DNA from: Typha latifolia
Lineage: Eukaryota; Streptophyta; Magnoliopsida; Poales; Typhaceae
Assembly (NCBI GenBank): GCA_019914945.1
Contig: CM034103.1
Span: 7,068,001-7,132,000, forward strand
DNA length: 64,000 bases
Reading direction: 5' to 3'
A program made the position numbers and the translations under genes. Shown here piece after piece: positions 32,931 to 44,173 of this stretch. The notes beneath the pieces are model-generated. The model had not been told where the DNA came from. It did no database searches and worked only from the letters and a program-made list of their open reading frames with translations. The number at the start of each line of letters is the position of its first letter. Position 1 is the stretch's first letter.

Positions 32931-33836
32931 TCATCTTGTCTTAATTGGTTCATTCACGTCTCCGATCACTTGTGAAAGTGGATGATTTGATTTCACTCTG
33001 GCAGATGGTTCCGGTACGTTGCAGTCATCTTTGTTCATTTCAACTTTGTCCTCGTCCTGATTCTCAATTTCCAGATCATGCTCCTTTCCTATTTTTTTGT
33101 CATATGTATCTGCAGAAACAGAAATAGGAGTAGCTTTAGTTAAATCAGTCGTGGATTCATCTATCATAACATTAGCAGATTCCATAATAGTAGAAGTGTC
33201 AAGATTAAATACTCTGTAAGCTCTACTATTATTCGAATACCCCAAGAAGATGCCTTCGCTACTTCTAGTGTCAAATTTAGTCAAATATTCTCGATCACGC
33301 AAGATATAACATTTACTAATAAAAACTCAAAAATATTTAACACTAGGTTTCTTACCTTTCCAGATTTCATAAGCATTCATTTTTGTATTTGGTTTTAGAT
33401 AAACACGATTTATCACATGTACCGCTGTATTGACCGCCTCCGCCCAAAACCTTTGAGTAACCTGTTTAGCGTGAAGCATAACCCTAGCCATTTCCTACAT
33501 AACTCGGTTCTTTCTTTCAACAATTCCGTTCTGTTGTGGAGTTATAGGAGCTGAAAACTCATGTTGAATACCAAGAGAATCGCAAAATATAGAAAAATTT
33601 TCATTTTCAAATTCTCTACTATGATCAGAACGAATCCTAACTAGGGTTGTAGATTTTTCATTCTGCAATTTTAAGCATAGTGATTTAAAAACTTCAAAGA
33701 TTTTAGACTTCTCACGTAGAAAGGCAACCCAGGTATATCTGGAGTAATCATCGACCATTAAGAATATATAGCGTTTACCTCCAAGACTTTCCGTTTTTGT
33801 TGGACCCATCAAGTCCATGTGAACTAATTGAAGCAC
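32931..33836 (-). pseudogene. Copia integrase core and C-terminal region
   Basis: The DDE core is well preserved: VHMDLMGPTKTESLGG, VDDYSRYTWV, IRSDHSREFEN and TPQQNGIVERKNR hold D, D and E. The second motif has Ser where Gly is usual (RSDHGREF). After a frame change the segment FDTRSSEGIFLGYSNNSRAYRV, typical of the region after the copia core, follows. An acidic linker then leads to RT. Confidence 0.9.
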
Positions 33837-35856
33837 ACGGTCGGTGGTAGCTGCATTTACCTTCTTGTGTGAGATCCGAATTTGTTTTCCAATTTGACAT
33901 TGCTTTCATCTTAGGTATTCCTCTTACCACTTCTTGTTTGGACAGAGTAAATAATTCCTTGTGATTCACATGTCCAAGACGTTGATGCCAAAGATCTGCA
34001 ATGTCGAAAGAGGCACTGTTACATTTTAGTTTATGTGATGTTCCAACAACATAGCAATTATCAGATGTTCTAGATCCATAACATATAACATTACCACCAT
34101 GATATAGAATAATACAATCATTTTTGGAGAATTTTACCTCATAATCTTCATCACAAAATTGACTAATACTCAGAAGATTTGCTTTCAAGCCCTTAACATA
34201 AAGTACATTTTCAAGAATAAGAACCCCTGGAGAACTAACCTTTCCTTTACCTATTACCTTGGATGAATTACCATCTCCGAATGTCACAACTCCCCCTTCA
34301 TGCTTTTCAAGATTAGAAAATAACGACTTGTCACTCGACATATGTCTTGAACAGCCACTATCTAAATACCACAAATTAGAATTTAAAGCTTTCAAGGCTG
34401 TATGCACAATATAACATTTCAAATCATTTTTTTTGACCCATATGGCCTTTGTTTTCATTCCATAAATGAAAGCGGTTCTAGGTTTTTGCAAAAATTTGCA
34501 ATGAGGTTGAATATGCCCTAGAATGCCGCAATGATAGCATGTCGAAACAATCCCTTTTCTACTCACCTTTTGTCGAGGAGTGTGACTAAAGTTTACCTTT
34601 GGTGCCGTTGAGGATTCACCAGTTTGTAGATTCACCTTCAGTTTAGAAGCATTCAACCAGGATTGCTTTGTAAATGCGGTTGATGACTTCAGATATTCTT
34701 CCTTTTGTATACCTGTAGAAACGAAGACAATTTTATTATTATTTGAATTACTAGTGTATCCAACAAAATACCTGTCTTTTCTAGAGATCTGAGCCTTTAG
34801 AATCTCATCAAGTTTCTTCTTCCCTTTTAGAAATGTCACTTCCTTATTCAGTCGCTCTAGTTCAATTTCATCAGCCTTCATTTTATTTTTTGCATTGTCA
34901 AGTTGTTCAGAAAGGTCTTTGACACGTTCAAGTTCCAATTTGTACTTCTCTTCAAATTGAATTCTTTCTAGTTCGATTACCTCGAGTCGTTGAAGTAGTC
35001 TAAGATTGCTTTTCTTGAGTTTAAACGACTCCAGGTACAGGTCATTATATGCCTTTTGAATTTCAGATTCATCTTCCTCAGCTGGTAACATATCCTGCTC
35101 ATATGTACTATTAGTATCAACAACAGAATCGATATTAAGTAGAGAAGAGGCAAAAGCAACAAAGTTTTCTTCGTCTTTTCCGGAATCATCATCATATTCA
35201 TCTGAGTCATCCCAAGTAACTTTCATAGCTTTACCCTTCTTCTTAAGGCGATTAGGGAATTCTTGTGCTATGTGTCCAAAACCAGAACATTCAAAACATC
35301 GAACTTTATTCTCAGAATTCTTATTTTTCTGTTTGACACTGTTGTTGCTCAAACCTATATTCGAACTCGCAGTATTCTTCTTTTTCACAAAGGCTTTGCT
35401 TTTCTCAAGTTTTTTAGCATTCAACTTGTTTGGCTTTCGAAAAAATTTATTAAACTTTTTGACGAACATGGCCAACATCTCAACATCTAAATCACCTTCA
35501 TCATCAGACTCCTCTATAATTTCTTCAACTGTGGATAGAGCAATCCCTTTGGACTTCCTCAGTTTTGAAAGACTGGACTCAAATGTTTGTAGATTTCCTA
35601 CCAATTGTTCAACTTTCATAGAATCGATGTCCTTACTTTCCTCAATAGCTGTAACTTTCGCCTGAAACCTCTCTAGAAGAGACCTAAGGATCTTACGGAC
35701 AATTCTGTTTTTAGAAATTTTCTCTCCTAGGTTAAAACTGGAGTTGACTATATCACTTAGCTTTGCATAGAACTCATCAAATGTCTCATTCTCCTCCATA
35801 CGTAGAGTTTCAAAACTAGTAGTCAACCTCTGAAGTTTAGAAAGTTTTACAGCCAT
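33837..35856 (-). pseudogene. Copia Gag middle part, zinc knuckles, protease and pre-integrase
   Basis: A 693-codon open segment. From its start: the second half of the Gag domain (ETFDEFYAKLSDIVNSSF), then a zinc knuckle CFECSGFGHIAQEF whose last Cys is Phe. A charged coiled coil follows (about residues 265-350), then a second knuckle CYHCGILGHIQPHC with all four ligands, protease LWYLDSGCSRHMSSD (DSG active site), and pre-integrase LWHQRLGHVNHKEL. Near 33895 the frame slips before the integrase zinc residues, and the segment ends in missense codons. Confidence 0.9.
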
Positions 35857-36204
35857 AGTTCCTTCGTGAGTAGTTTCTAAGATTGTCTAAGCTTCTTTTG
35901 CTATCTCACAAGTATAAATTTTTCTAAATTCTTCCGAGGAAACACAACTAAAAATTGCATTATTTGCCTTGCTATTCCATCCAACTTTTTCATAGTCTGA
36001 CCTATCCCATGAATCTATCGATTTATCAGCAAGTTTATCATCCACCATGTACATTGGTGAACTCCAACCGTTCACAACGACAAACCATACTCGTTCATCT
36101 ATAGACTTCAAGTAAGCTCTCATCCTAGCTTTCCAATATCCATAATTTGATCCATCTAGGATAGGAGGTCTAATAGATGATGGTCCATCTCTATGAAAAT
36201 CCAT
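35857..36204 (-). pseudogene. Copia Gag N-terminus
   Basis: Start MDFHRDGPSSIRPPIL at 36204, 34 bases after the PBS. LDGSNYGYWKARMRAYLKS and the following residues are the usual start of copia Gag. A stop after CEIAKEA at 35887 separates it from the next open segment beginning at 35856, although the protein sequence continues across it. Confidence 0.9.
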
Positions 36205-36236
36205 GCCTATCTGATCTCTCTCAAAGGGTGAGAGAA

Positions 36237-36251
36237 CCTACTTTGATACCA
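36237..36251 (-). other. Primer-binding site of the copia element
   Basis: TTGGTATCAAAGTAGG on the minus strand, 2 nt after the LTR end. It resembles the initiator tRNA-Met site TGGTATCAGAGC with a changed tail (AAAG for AGAG), either mutated or a variant primer. Confidence 0.8.
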
Positions 36252-36253
36252 AT

Positions 36254-37228
36254 TGAAAAACCCTTAGACACAAGTATGTACCTAAATACTAGGCAATGAT
36301 ATCACTTGTTCGCTTAAGTAAAAGTTCGCAGAAATATTAAGAACGAAAGCAGAGATGAACGCCAAGATTTTAACATGGAAAAACCCAAATGGAAAAAAAC
36401 CACGGATCCAAACTCGGATCAAAACCAATCACTATAATAGTAGCAGTTACAAGACTGACTCACAAAACAACCCGTCGATCCAAACGACTTTGTTCTTCTC
36501 AGTCTTGCTCGCTAAAACCCACGATTCACTGCTTCTCATGATTGAAGTCCAACCTCAATAACCCTCGAGATTGATCTTTCATCTAGATAGCCCTTAAGAC
36601 GAAAGATTAACTTTTGTTGATGAGTGGAATCTTGTTAGTTGAAGAACCGATGTAGCCTCAAGAAGTCTCCTTCAATAATGCTTCTTCAACCACACTAGAG
36701 ATAGGGCATTACAATCCTTATATATGATCTCCAAAATAGAGCCAAATCCAAGTCTTATCCGTACTCACAAAAGTCTAATTTTATCAAACTTCGTTGGTGC
36801 GTTCAAACGCGACCCGAGTGCGTTCGAACGGGCATGACTTGATCTCAGGTGCGTTCGAATGGGCCCGAGTGCGTTCGAACACGACAGCTTGAATTCTTCA
36901 GGTTGCGTTCGAACGCGTTTATGAACATAGCTCTCGGTCTGTGTGAATGCAGTACTCGCGTTCGAATGCGTTTGTTAACGCGGCTCTCAGTCTGTGTGAA
37001 CGCAGTACCCGCGTTCGAACGTGTTTGTGAACGCGGCTCTCTATTTGTGTGAACGCAATACCCGCGTTCGAACGCATTTGTGAACGCGGTGTGAACTCAA
37101 CGACTTTTCTCCAATAATCTTGCAATTCTTCAAACTAGAGATATTCTAGACTCGTGTAAAGCTCATATACATAAAAAAATACACTTGGAATATTTTGTAC
37201 ATAATTGCCAACAAATAAAAACCTAACA
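36254..37228 (-). repeat. 5' LTR of the copia element
   Basis: 975 bp. On the minus strand it begins TGTTAGGT at 37228. U3 carries about four tandem units of roughly 58 bp at 36900-37095 (palindrome GCGTTCGAACGC, GTTTGTGAACGCGGC, then GTGTGAACGCAGTACC). Two to three single palindromes follow and then a TATA-like CATATATAAGG near 36720. Confidence 0.93.
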
Positions 37229-37233
37229 CATCT

Positions 37234-37691
37234 CCATCTCCAAATGGATCAACCTCATCCTCAAAGTGCCAATCTTCCTCATCGACGAAGTGCACCAGTG
37301 CCACATGCCTCTCGGGTTCCACCACCGCCGGTCTTGAGTTTTGTAACGGAGATAGGGGATGATGTGTAGGCATAGGTAGGAGGGGATCATTGACACTCAC
37401 ATGATGCACCTAGACCTATGGGGTATCGGTTCGATAAGGTCCCATCGCTGGTCCTTTTTGAAACTCCGATCATTGTTGAGGAGATAACGAATCCAATTGG
37501 TTCATGACATATTCTTTGAAATCATTGTGATCCTTTTGAATTATGTCAACTATATGCAGCAATGTACAGAACATGCCCCTAAGTTCATTCACCAAGTCCA
37601 TATTCACACCCATGGACGTTGTTTGACTCAGTCTTGCCGTGGTCCTCACGGTTATGGTCATCGTGGATTGAGTCTTTCTTATTTCAATCAT
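37234..37691 (-). pseudogene. Gypsy Gag N-terminus (LTR C element)
   Basis: Start MIEIRKTQSTMTITVRTT at 37691, just after the PBS. Then MDLVNELRGMFCTLL and, in other frames, SPLQNSRPAVVEPERHV and EDEVDPFGDGD. The gene continues at 27976 beyond the copia insertion. Stops are present near 37470 and 37420. Confidence 0.8.
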
Positions 37692-37714
37692 TAATGGAGG
37701 TTTGAGGTTTGCGT

Positions 37715-37726
37715 GCTCTAATACCA
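37715..37726 (-). other. Primer-binding site (mutated)
   Basis: TGGTATTAGAGC on the minus strand, one transition from the initiator tRNA-Met complement. It lies 1 nt from the LTR end at 37728 and 23 nt before the gag start. Confidence 0.85.
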
Positions 37727-37727
37727 A

Positions 37728-38463
37728 TGATAGGTTCTAATACTAATTGATAGGCTCTGTGATAGGCTCTAATATCAATGATAGACTCTAATACTAAATT
37801 GATAGGCTCTGATACCAATGATAGACTCTAATACCAAATTGATGGATTCTTGTACCAAAAGGTCGGCTACGAAAACAATTCTTTAAGATCTGAATTTACT
37901 GTAGGAAGCAGTTTGCGCAACTGTGGAAAAATATTCGTCAAATATTTTCTGGTAGTCCAAAAATTACAAAACTAAGTGGATTCGATTCTAAACTTTCTAA
38001 TCTACAACTTTCGTATTTACGTCCTTCACCGATTCTGACTAAAACTGGGAAGGTGATGGTGGTGGTAACGGGTGAAGTGAATGTAGGGTTATGGATGGGT
38101 ATGGAGATGAAGGTGAATGATTAATGTGATTATGAGATATAGACGAAAAGAACAAAGTGGTCGAGATCCCAAAGAAGATGGGTGACTCGACAGATGAGGG
38201 AGATTAGAAGTTAGGAGAAACCTTGCCAACGATAGAGGTGGAAGGATGGTGAAGAGGGAGGAGGGAAAAGCTTAGAGAAAAGATAGGAGGTAAGAAAAAT
38301 CAATAATCCAATAGCAGAATGAAGTTGGCTGCCATCCACATATATATAGAGGCTAGCCAACAAGTCCTAAAACAATATGAAATCCTAATTCTAGAACTTT
38401 CCCATCGATTGCGTTCGAATGCACACGATAGCGTTCAAACGCACCAAAAGACGTTCTCTATAT
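37728..38463 (-). repeat. LTR family C beside gypsy gag, 5'-truncated
   Basis: The end reads AACCTATCA (minus strand) after five or six PBS-like units at 37730-37850. R-U5 follows, then the TATA-like region near 38345 and two palindromes at 38409-38450. It stops at TATGTGA near 38466, short of the LTR start. The missing start is not found next to it. A second LTR C copy lies at 43415-44168. Confidence 0.82.
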
Positions 38464-39482
38464 GTGAATCGGGGAATGAATAGTTTGGATATACTAGTAG
38501 TGATAGTAATTAAATAGATAATGATCAAACTGGAATTATGTGAATCGATGAATGAATAGTTTGGATATAGAAGTGATTGATAGAAAGATCATTATAAAGT
38601 TTATCATGTATGTTTCTTAAAATAGTTTGAATTTTAACCTTTCAGATATTGTACATTAAGAAGGAAGATAATGTGGAGAATCAGAAGAGTGTATAAATTC
38701 GTTTGAGGTTGCATTAGGATTTACATTGATAGGTTGGAGTTGATGCACTGCATGTTATTCTGAAGAATGTATTATGAATACATGTTGATATTGTAGTCTT
38801 ATATGGATAGGTGTGATCTCTTATATTGATTTATCTAGTAATTTGTATAATGGTTTAACCATATGAGCAGTGCACTTTAAATAAGAGACTTTGTGCTATT
38901 GCCTAAATTTTATGAGGATATCGAATGATACTGAGTATGTTTAGATTAATGACATTATTTATTAGAAAGAGAAGTATGAGTTAAGTCTTTCAGATATTCT
39001 TGAAATAACTTGTAATTATCGTTCTAGTTGGTATTATTGATAGTATTGAGGGATAATCATTTGAGTATGTTTGAGATTGGAGTATATATTCAGTAGATTG
39101 GAGATAATTTACTTGAATAGGTTGTATCGTATTATCATAGGTGATTATGGCATTACGCTGTGTATTGTTGTAGTTAGCAGGAAAAGTGATCAATTGGGAT
39201 AGCTTGAGGTATTTTGGAGTAGAATGAATGCATTATTTCTTGTAGACCAATGGTATTATTGATATGTATAGACATGGTATGATTACCTAACTGACCTAGA
39301 TCTAGAAAAGTTAATTTTGTAAGGGAGTTACTTGTGGTGGTATAACTTATAGATTTGAAAAAGTAAGATTGTGCAGTTGTCGATTTGATTAGAAGGTACT
39401 AGAACTAGATATGTAGATTTTCTTATAATACTAGTGTGATTTAAATTTCGGGGTCAAAATTTTTATAAGGGGGGAAGGAAAA
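38464..39482 (+). other. Non-coding 3' internal region with polypurine tract
   Basis: About 1 kb without coding potential, ending in AAGGGGGGAAGGAAAA (39467-39482). The LTR start TGTAACAACCC follows directly. The first part carries a 75-bp tandem duplication (38464 and 38539, both TGTGAATCG then GAATGAATAGTTTGG). This looks like the 3' end of a large non-coding derivative of the Tekay-type element. Confidence 0.65.
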
Positions 39483-42400
39483 TGTAACAACCCAACCCTA
39501 AAAAAAAAATTTTGGGCACGACGTGGCTGGCCACATTGTGGCCGGTCTCGTGCCAGCTTGTATGGTGGGGGCGCCACGCGCCCACTGTCGCTAACGCAGC
39601 TAACGGGCTGTGGCTAGCTGGCCGCGGCAGGCCCCGGCACCGCCTCAACTCCTCCACTATCTCTCTCTTTCTCCCTCTAAATCTCTCTCTTTTGGTCTCT
39701 CTCTCCCTCTCTCTCTCTCTCCCTCTCTCTTTCTCTCCTTCCCTTGCTGACGCCAGCCTATCGCTGTCGTCGCTGCCATCGCCGCCGCAACCCCCCCTCA
39801 CCGTCCCTCTCTATAGCCCTCTCTCTAACTCGCTCGTTCCCTCTCTCACTCTCTCTCTTACCCTTCTCTCTTTCTCTCTCTCTTACCCTCCTCTCTCTCT
39901 CTCTTACCCTCCTCTCTTTCTCTCCCTCTATCACCTCTCTCTTTCTCTCCTCGCCAACGGCTTCTCGCCGTCACCGCCGCACCACCTTCTCTCTCTCTCT
40001 CTAACTCCCTCGTTCTCTCTCTTACCCTCCTCTCTTTCTCTCTCTCTATCACCTCTCTCTCTTTCTCTCCTCGCCGACGGCTACTCGCTATCGCTGTCGT
40101 CACCGCCACACCCCTCACCACCTTCTCTCTATTTAGTGCTCTCTCTCTAACTCTCTCGTTCTCTCTCTCTTACCCTCCTCTCTCTCAATCACCTCTCCCT
40201 CTCGAGCTCTCTCCCTTCTCTTATCAACGCCGACCCGCCGCTGTCGTTGTCGCCGTCGCCGCCGCCACCGCCGCAGCCTAGGTGAGCCGCCTCTTGTTGT
40301 ATAGCAGACTATGTTGGAAGAGGATTATTATTATTTTTATATATAATTACTTCCTAATGATAAGTAACATAGTCTATTTAGGTAATTAATTATTTTGATA
40401 ATTTATACTCACTAATATAATTTTACTAAGCATTTTAGTATAATAATTTATTAATTACAATTATAAATATTGCCTATAAATTTATTTAGAGTTTTAGTTA
40501 TTATTTATTAGTTAATATATGTAGTCTTATTGATAATAATCTTATATTTATATTTAATTTATTTTATATATGTCTATTTTTAGTATATTAGTATTGTCTA
40601 ATAGTTTGTATAAAATAGAATACTATACTTGCAGATTATTTTTGTATAGTAGGATAATGATTATTTTACGTATAATATAGGATTAGTTAAATAAGAGTAA
40701 GTAGTACAAAATAACTAGTAATAATATTATTTCATAATTATATTTTTATTAAATCATATATATATAGTCGTCTTGGTTATTTACAAAAAGGAAATAAATT
40801 ACTATATACTTATTTTCTATAATTATCAAATTAGAATTTTATTAAATAAATATAAATAGCATATTAATATTGTCACAATTAAATTTATCCTATAAATCTA
40901 ATCAATATTAAACCTAATAAAATATCATATTTTACTCAAACGAATTATAATCAGATAAACAACTAACTTTATGTTACTTAAACATTTTCAGACTCTGAAC
41001 CCCCTTATTCGAGACCCCGGGGATCTCACCAGCGTCGAGTGGCGGTTGATTAATAGACCTGAGGGATACGTGTGTTGAGTCTTTTAATAAGATGTGAGTA
41101 GTCTTATCCCCTACACGCCTTTCTCAAATTAGATTATATTATATATTATGTACATGCATGTTTTGGCCTCTAGCATGATTATATGATTTTATCTAGAGAT
41201 GATTACAGTCGAACATATTTTATCATGCATTTGATTATGCTGATCTAGGATATGAGTACATTGGTGATATATATAGAGATGATTGAAGATGATTCTACTA
41301 TTATGATTGTATACCGAGTTGATCTGTAGCATGAGTATGCATGTAATATATTAACATGAGTATGCATGTGTTGATGATACAGTTGGAGACTACATTGCAT
41401 CATTTTCTCTTGATTCCTATTCCACCTAAATTCTTGTTATGCATTGACTTATTATCGTACTTGATATATGCATATGATTTGTCATTGAGAAGGAAAACAT
41501 GAAATATGATTGATAGGATAGTTGATAGAAAGCATGAGGATACCCGAGTGGGCGCAGGGGTCAGGGCGTGCTTGGAGATGATTGATCGCTCGACTTAGTC
41601 GTGATCCTATTGGCCTTACGTCTGAGGTCGTTAGTCTGTGTGCGCAGCAGACATTCGAACACATGTCATTCGCCAAGGCATATGTGGCAAGTTATCCTCA
41701 CGAGGTTTCTATCAACTATGTGGGTGCCCGGTCTGGATAGATGTTGATACCCCAGCGGGTGGCGGGGTATGGTTATATTTGAGATACTCTTGCGGGTGGC
41801 GGAGTATCCTCTGAGCCTTCGGACATGATGTTGAAACCAGGTACCGGGTGTTAACTGTGCATAGTGGTCTAGTATGATGATATTATACCAAGATGTCGGT
41901 GATAATTGTGATGTTGAGAAATGCATATGATTTCATTATCATTTGCTTACCTGATTATCGAGTGATCAATATGCATCATATATGGTTGCATTTGATATCA
42001 TAGCATGGTCATGGTCGGCATGCATCATGTGTCATATTTAAGAGAGAGTTATAATGATGGTATGACATGGAGATTTATTTATACATTGTCGATGATTATA
42101 TATTTTATCAGTTATGACATGACACGTTATCTATTTTTTATTTATGTATTATTGAGGATACATTCATATACTCATTCATGACATGATACTCTTTCTGATT
42201 TATATTATCCAGTACATAATTTACTCTCTGTTTGGCATTACTAATTTGGGGTAAGGTCTATTCACTGAGTCTTTTGCTCATGACTCTCTTTATTTCTTTT
42301 TTAAACCCCTCAGATATGTGGTACGTGATAGTGACTTGAGATATCTTGAGAAGATATTTTAGAGCGATGATGAGGTGAGCTATAGATGTGAGGCGATATA

Positions 42401-42833
42401 GATGATAGTTTATATAAGAATTGAATTGTACTAGTATTTGATATTTGTATACTTTTGTATTAGACGATGAATTATATAATACAAGTCGAATCATAGTGTA
42501 CTCTTATATTAGTCGTTTTAGTTGCATCTTGATGGTTTATTGTGGCCTGTGTGGGTCTTACTAGATTATGTAGTGGTTTAATGTATATTATTATGCACTG
42601 GGATATTCATATGTTAACAGGTTTATTTGGTTAATAGTATGATTTATCTGATGATGGATTATGTGATCCTGGATAGGTTAGCAGGTTTTATTTAATGATG
42701 TCATGATTATATGTCCACAAGAGAGTATCTATGCGTGAGGGGCCCCGCCCGACTTGTCGCGTGCACTACACGTGCCGTGTGGGCGTGTGGGCGTGTGGGT
42801 GTGCACGTGCCCGTGCCAAGCGGGGGCATTTCA
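39483..42833 (+). repeat. Tekay-type LTR, complete, plus strand
   Basis: 3.35 kb, TGTAACAACCC to GGGGGCATTTCA. It has a purine tract on its left and a PBS on its right, so internal sequence flanks it on both sides. It holds CT-rich minisatellite units with CTCCTCGCC at about 39950 and 40070. Two diverged hairpin units (GCGGGTGGCGGGGTAT) lie near 41750. Confidence 0.88.
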
Positions 42834-42840
42834 ATTCAGG

Positions 42841-42853
42841 TGGTATCAGAGCT
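42841..42853 (+). other. Primer-binding site (initiator tRNA-Met)
   Basis: TGGTATCAGAGCT, 7 nt after the LTR end, plus strand. The following 42854-43414 is AT-rich and non-coding, as on the other side of the LTR. Confidence 0.9.
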
Positions 42854-43414
42854 TAAGTTTAAGAATGATCTAGCAAACCATCAAGTATAGTAGTCGTCGA
42901 TTTGGTTTAGGGTTACGCTAGTAGTCGATCTCGGTGAGTTTGATATTAATTGGTTGAGATAGAAATCTAGGTTGTGATATTGAGATTATTAAGTTTTGAT
43001 ACTCTTACGATATTGATAGAAATAATTTGTGATATTAGTATATTGACAATTTATTTGAACGACTAATGGATAAGAAAAGATATTACTAAATCATGCATTG
43101 ATATTATTGATATTGAGGTGTTATAGTCTGTAGAGCCTAATATTGGATATATAGACTTGTTCATATGTTGTGATAAAGTGTAGAAATTTATAAATGTGGA
43201 GATATGTATTTTGTACAGAAGGATTATTATTAGTAGATTCAAGGTTATTCTGAGTAGCCATAACATATTTTTGGATTTTTGATCTTTTATGAATATATGT
43301 GAGATTAGGAGATTGATATAAAAGGTATATGTGCAGAGAGACTATTCTGATTTTTATGAAAGTTATAATTATGGATGGTGGATGGATGAGTAAGACATAT
43401 GATGAATTTGTATA
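42854..43414 (+). other. Non-coding 5' internal region
   Basis: About 560 bp after the PBS, AT-rich, no gag or other coding sequence seen. It ends where minus-strand LTR C begins (GAAAAATATTTGTCG at 43415). It is consistent with a large non-coding retrotransposon derivative. Confidence 0.6.
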
Positions 43415-44168
43415 GTAGAAAAATATTTGTCGATATTCTTTTTGTAGTCCGAAATCTACGAAACTAAGTGGATTAGATTCGTAACTTTGTGATCTACAAC
43501 TTTCGTATTTATGCAATTCTCATATTCGAATTACAACTAGGACGAAAACATGGAATAATGTGGGTGATGGTGGTGGTGACAGGTCGAGTGAATGTTAGGA
43601 TTATGGATGGGTATAGAGATGAAGGTGGATGGTGGATGTGATTAAGGGATACAGATGAAGGGAACGAAGTGGTTGAGATCCCAAAGAAGAGACGTGGCTT
43701 GATAGTCGAAGGAGATTAGAAGTTAAGAGAAACCTTTCCAACGGTAGAGGTGGAAGGATGGTGAAGAGGGAGGAGGGAGATTAGGATAGATAGATGATAG
43801 AGAGGCAATAAATCAATATTCCGATAGCATAACAAATTTAGCTGCCATCGACATATATATCGAGGCTAGCTAACAAGTCCTAAAATAGTAAGTAACCCTA
43901 ATACTAGAAGATTCCCGCCAATCGCGTTCGAATGCGCCCGATTGTGTTTGAAAGCACAAAAGACGTTCAATGTATGTGCGAACACGATGCAGGTGTTCGA
44001 ACTCGCCCGACTGCGTTCGAACGCACAATATGTGTTCTCTGTATTTACGAACTTGATGTAGACGTTTGATTGCGACCCCACCTGTGTTTGAACGCGACTA
44101 ATAGGAATTTTATTTTAATAAAAATAAACAACTAATGCAGTAAGAAAAGATCATAACAAAACGAATCA
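43415..44168 (-). repeat. LTR family C, outer right LTR of the composite
   Basis: On the minus strand it starts TGATTCGTTTTG at 44168 and runs through the palindrome cluster (43920-44095), the TATA-like region near 43860 and R-U5. It is truncated at 43415 before the PBS-like units. CATCA follows at 44169-44173, equal to CATCA at 20846-20850. Confidence 0.8.
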
Positions 44169-44173
44169 CATCA

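Larger units (their letters stand above)
27982..37228 (-). mobile_element. Ty1/copia element with extra 3' gene
   Basis: A 9.25-kb element bounded by CATCT at 27977-27981 and 37229-37233 (exact 5-bp TSD), inserted in a gypsy gag. LTRs begin TGTTAGG and end GGGTTTTTCA. The order gag, protease, integrase, RT, RNase H is that of Ty1/copia. It has a long spacer (30792-31771) and an additional gene between pol and the 3' LTR, as in Sirevirus-type elements. Frames are broken in several places. LTR lengths differ (975 and 852 bp) because of minisatellite copy number. Confidence 0.93.

Noticed and set aside
36795..37095. CRISPR-like direct repeats
   Set aside because: The units are tandem, lack unique spacers and lie within a copia LTR of a plant genome.
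39512..40150. A 212-codon Ser/Leu-rich frame, and similar frames at 55379-56116
   Set aside because: CT-rich LTR minisatellite read in several frames. The open frames come from composition, and both strands are equally open.
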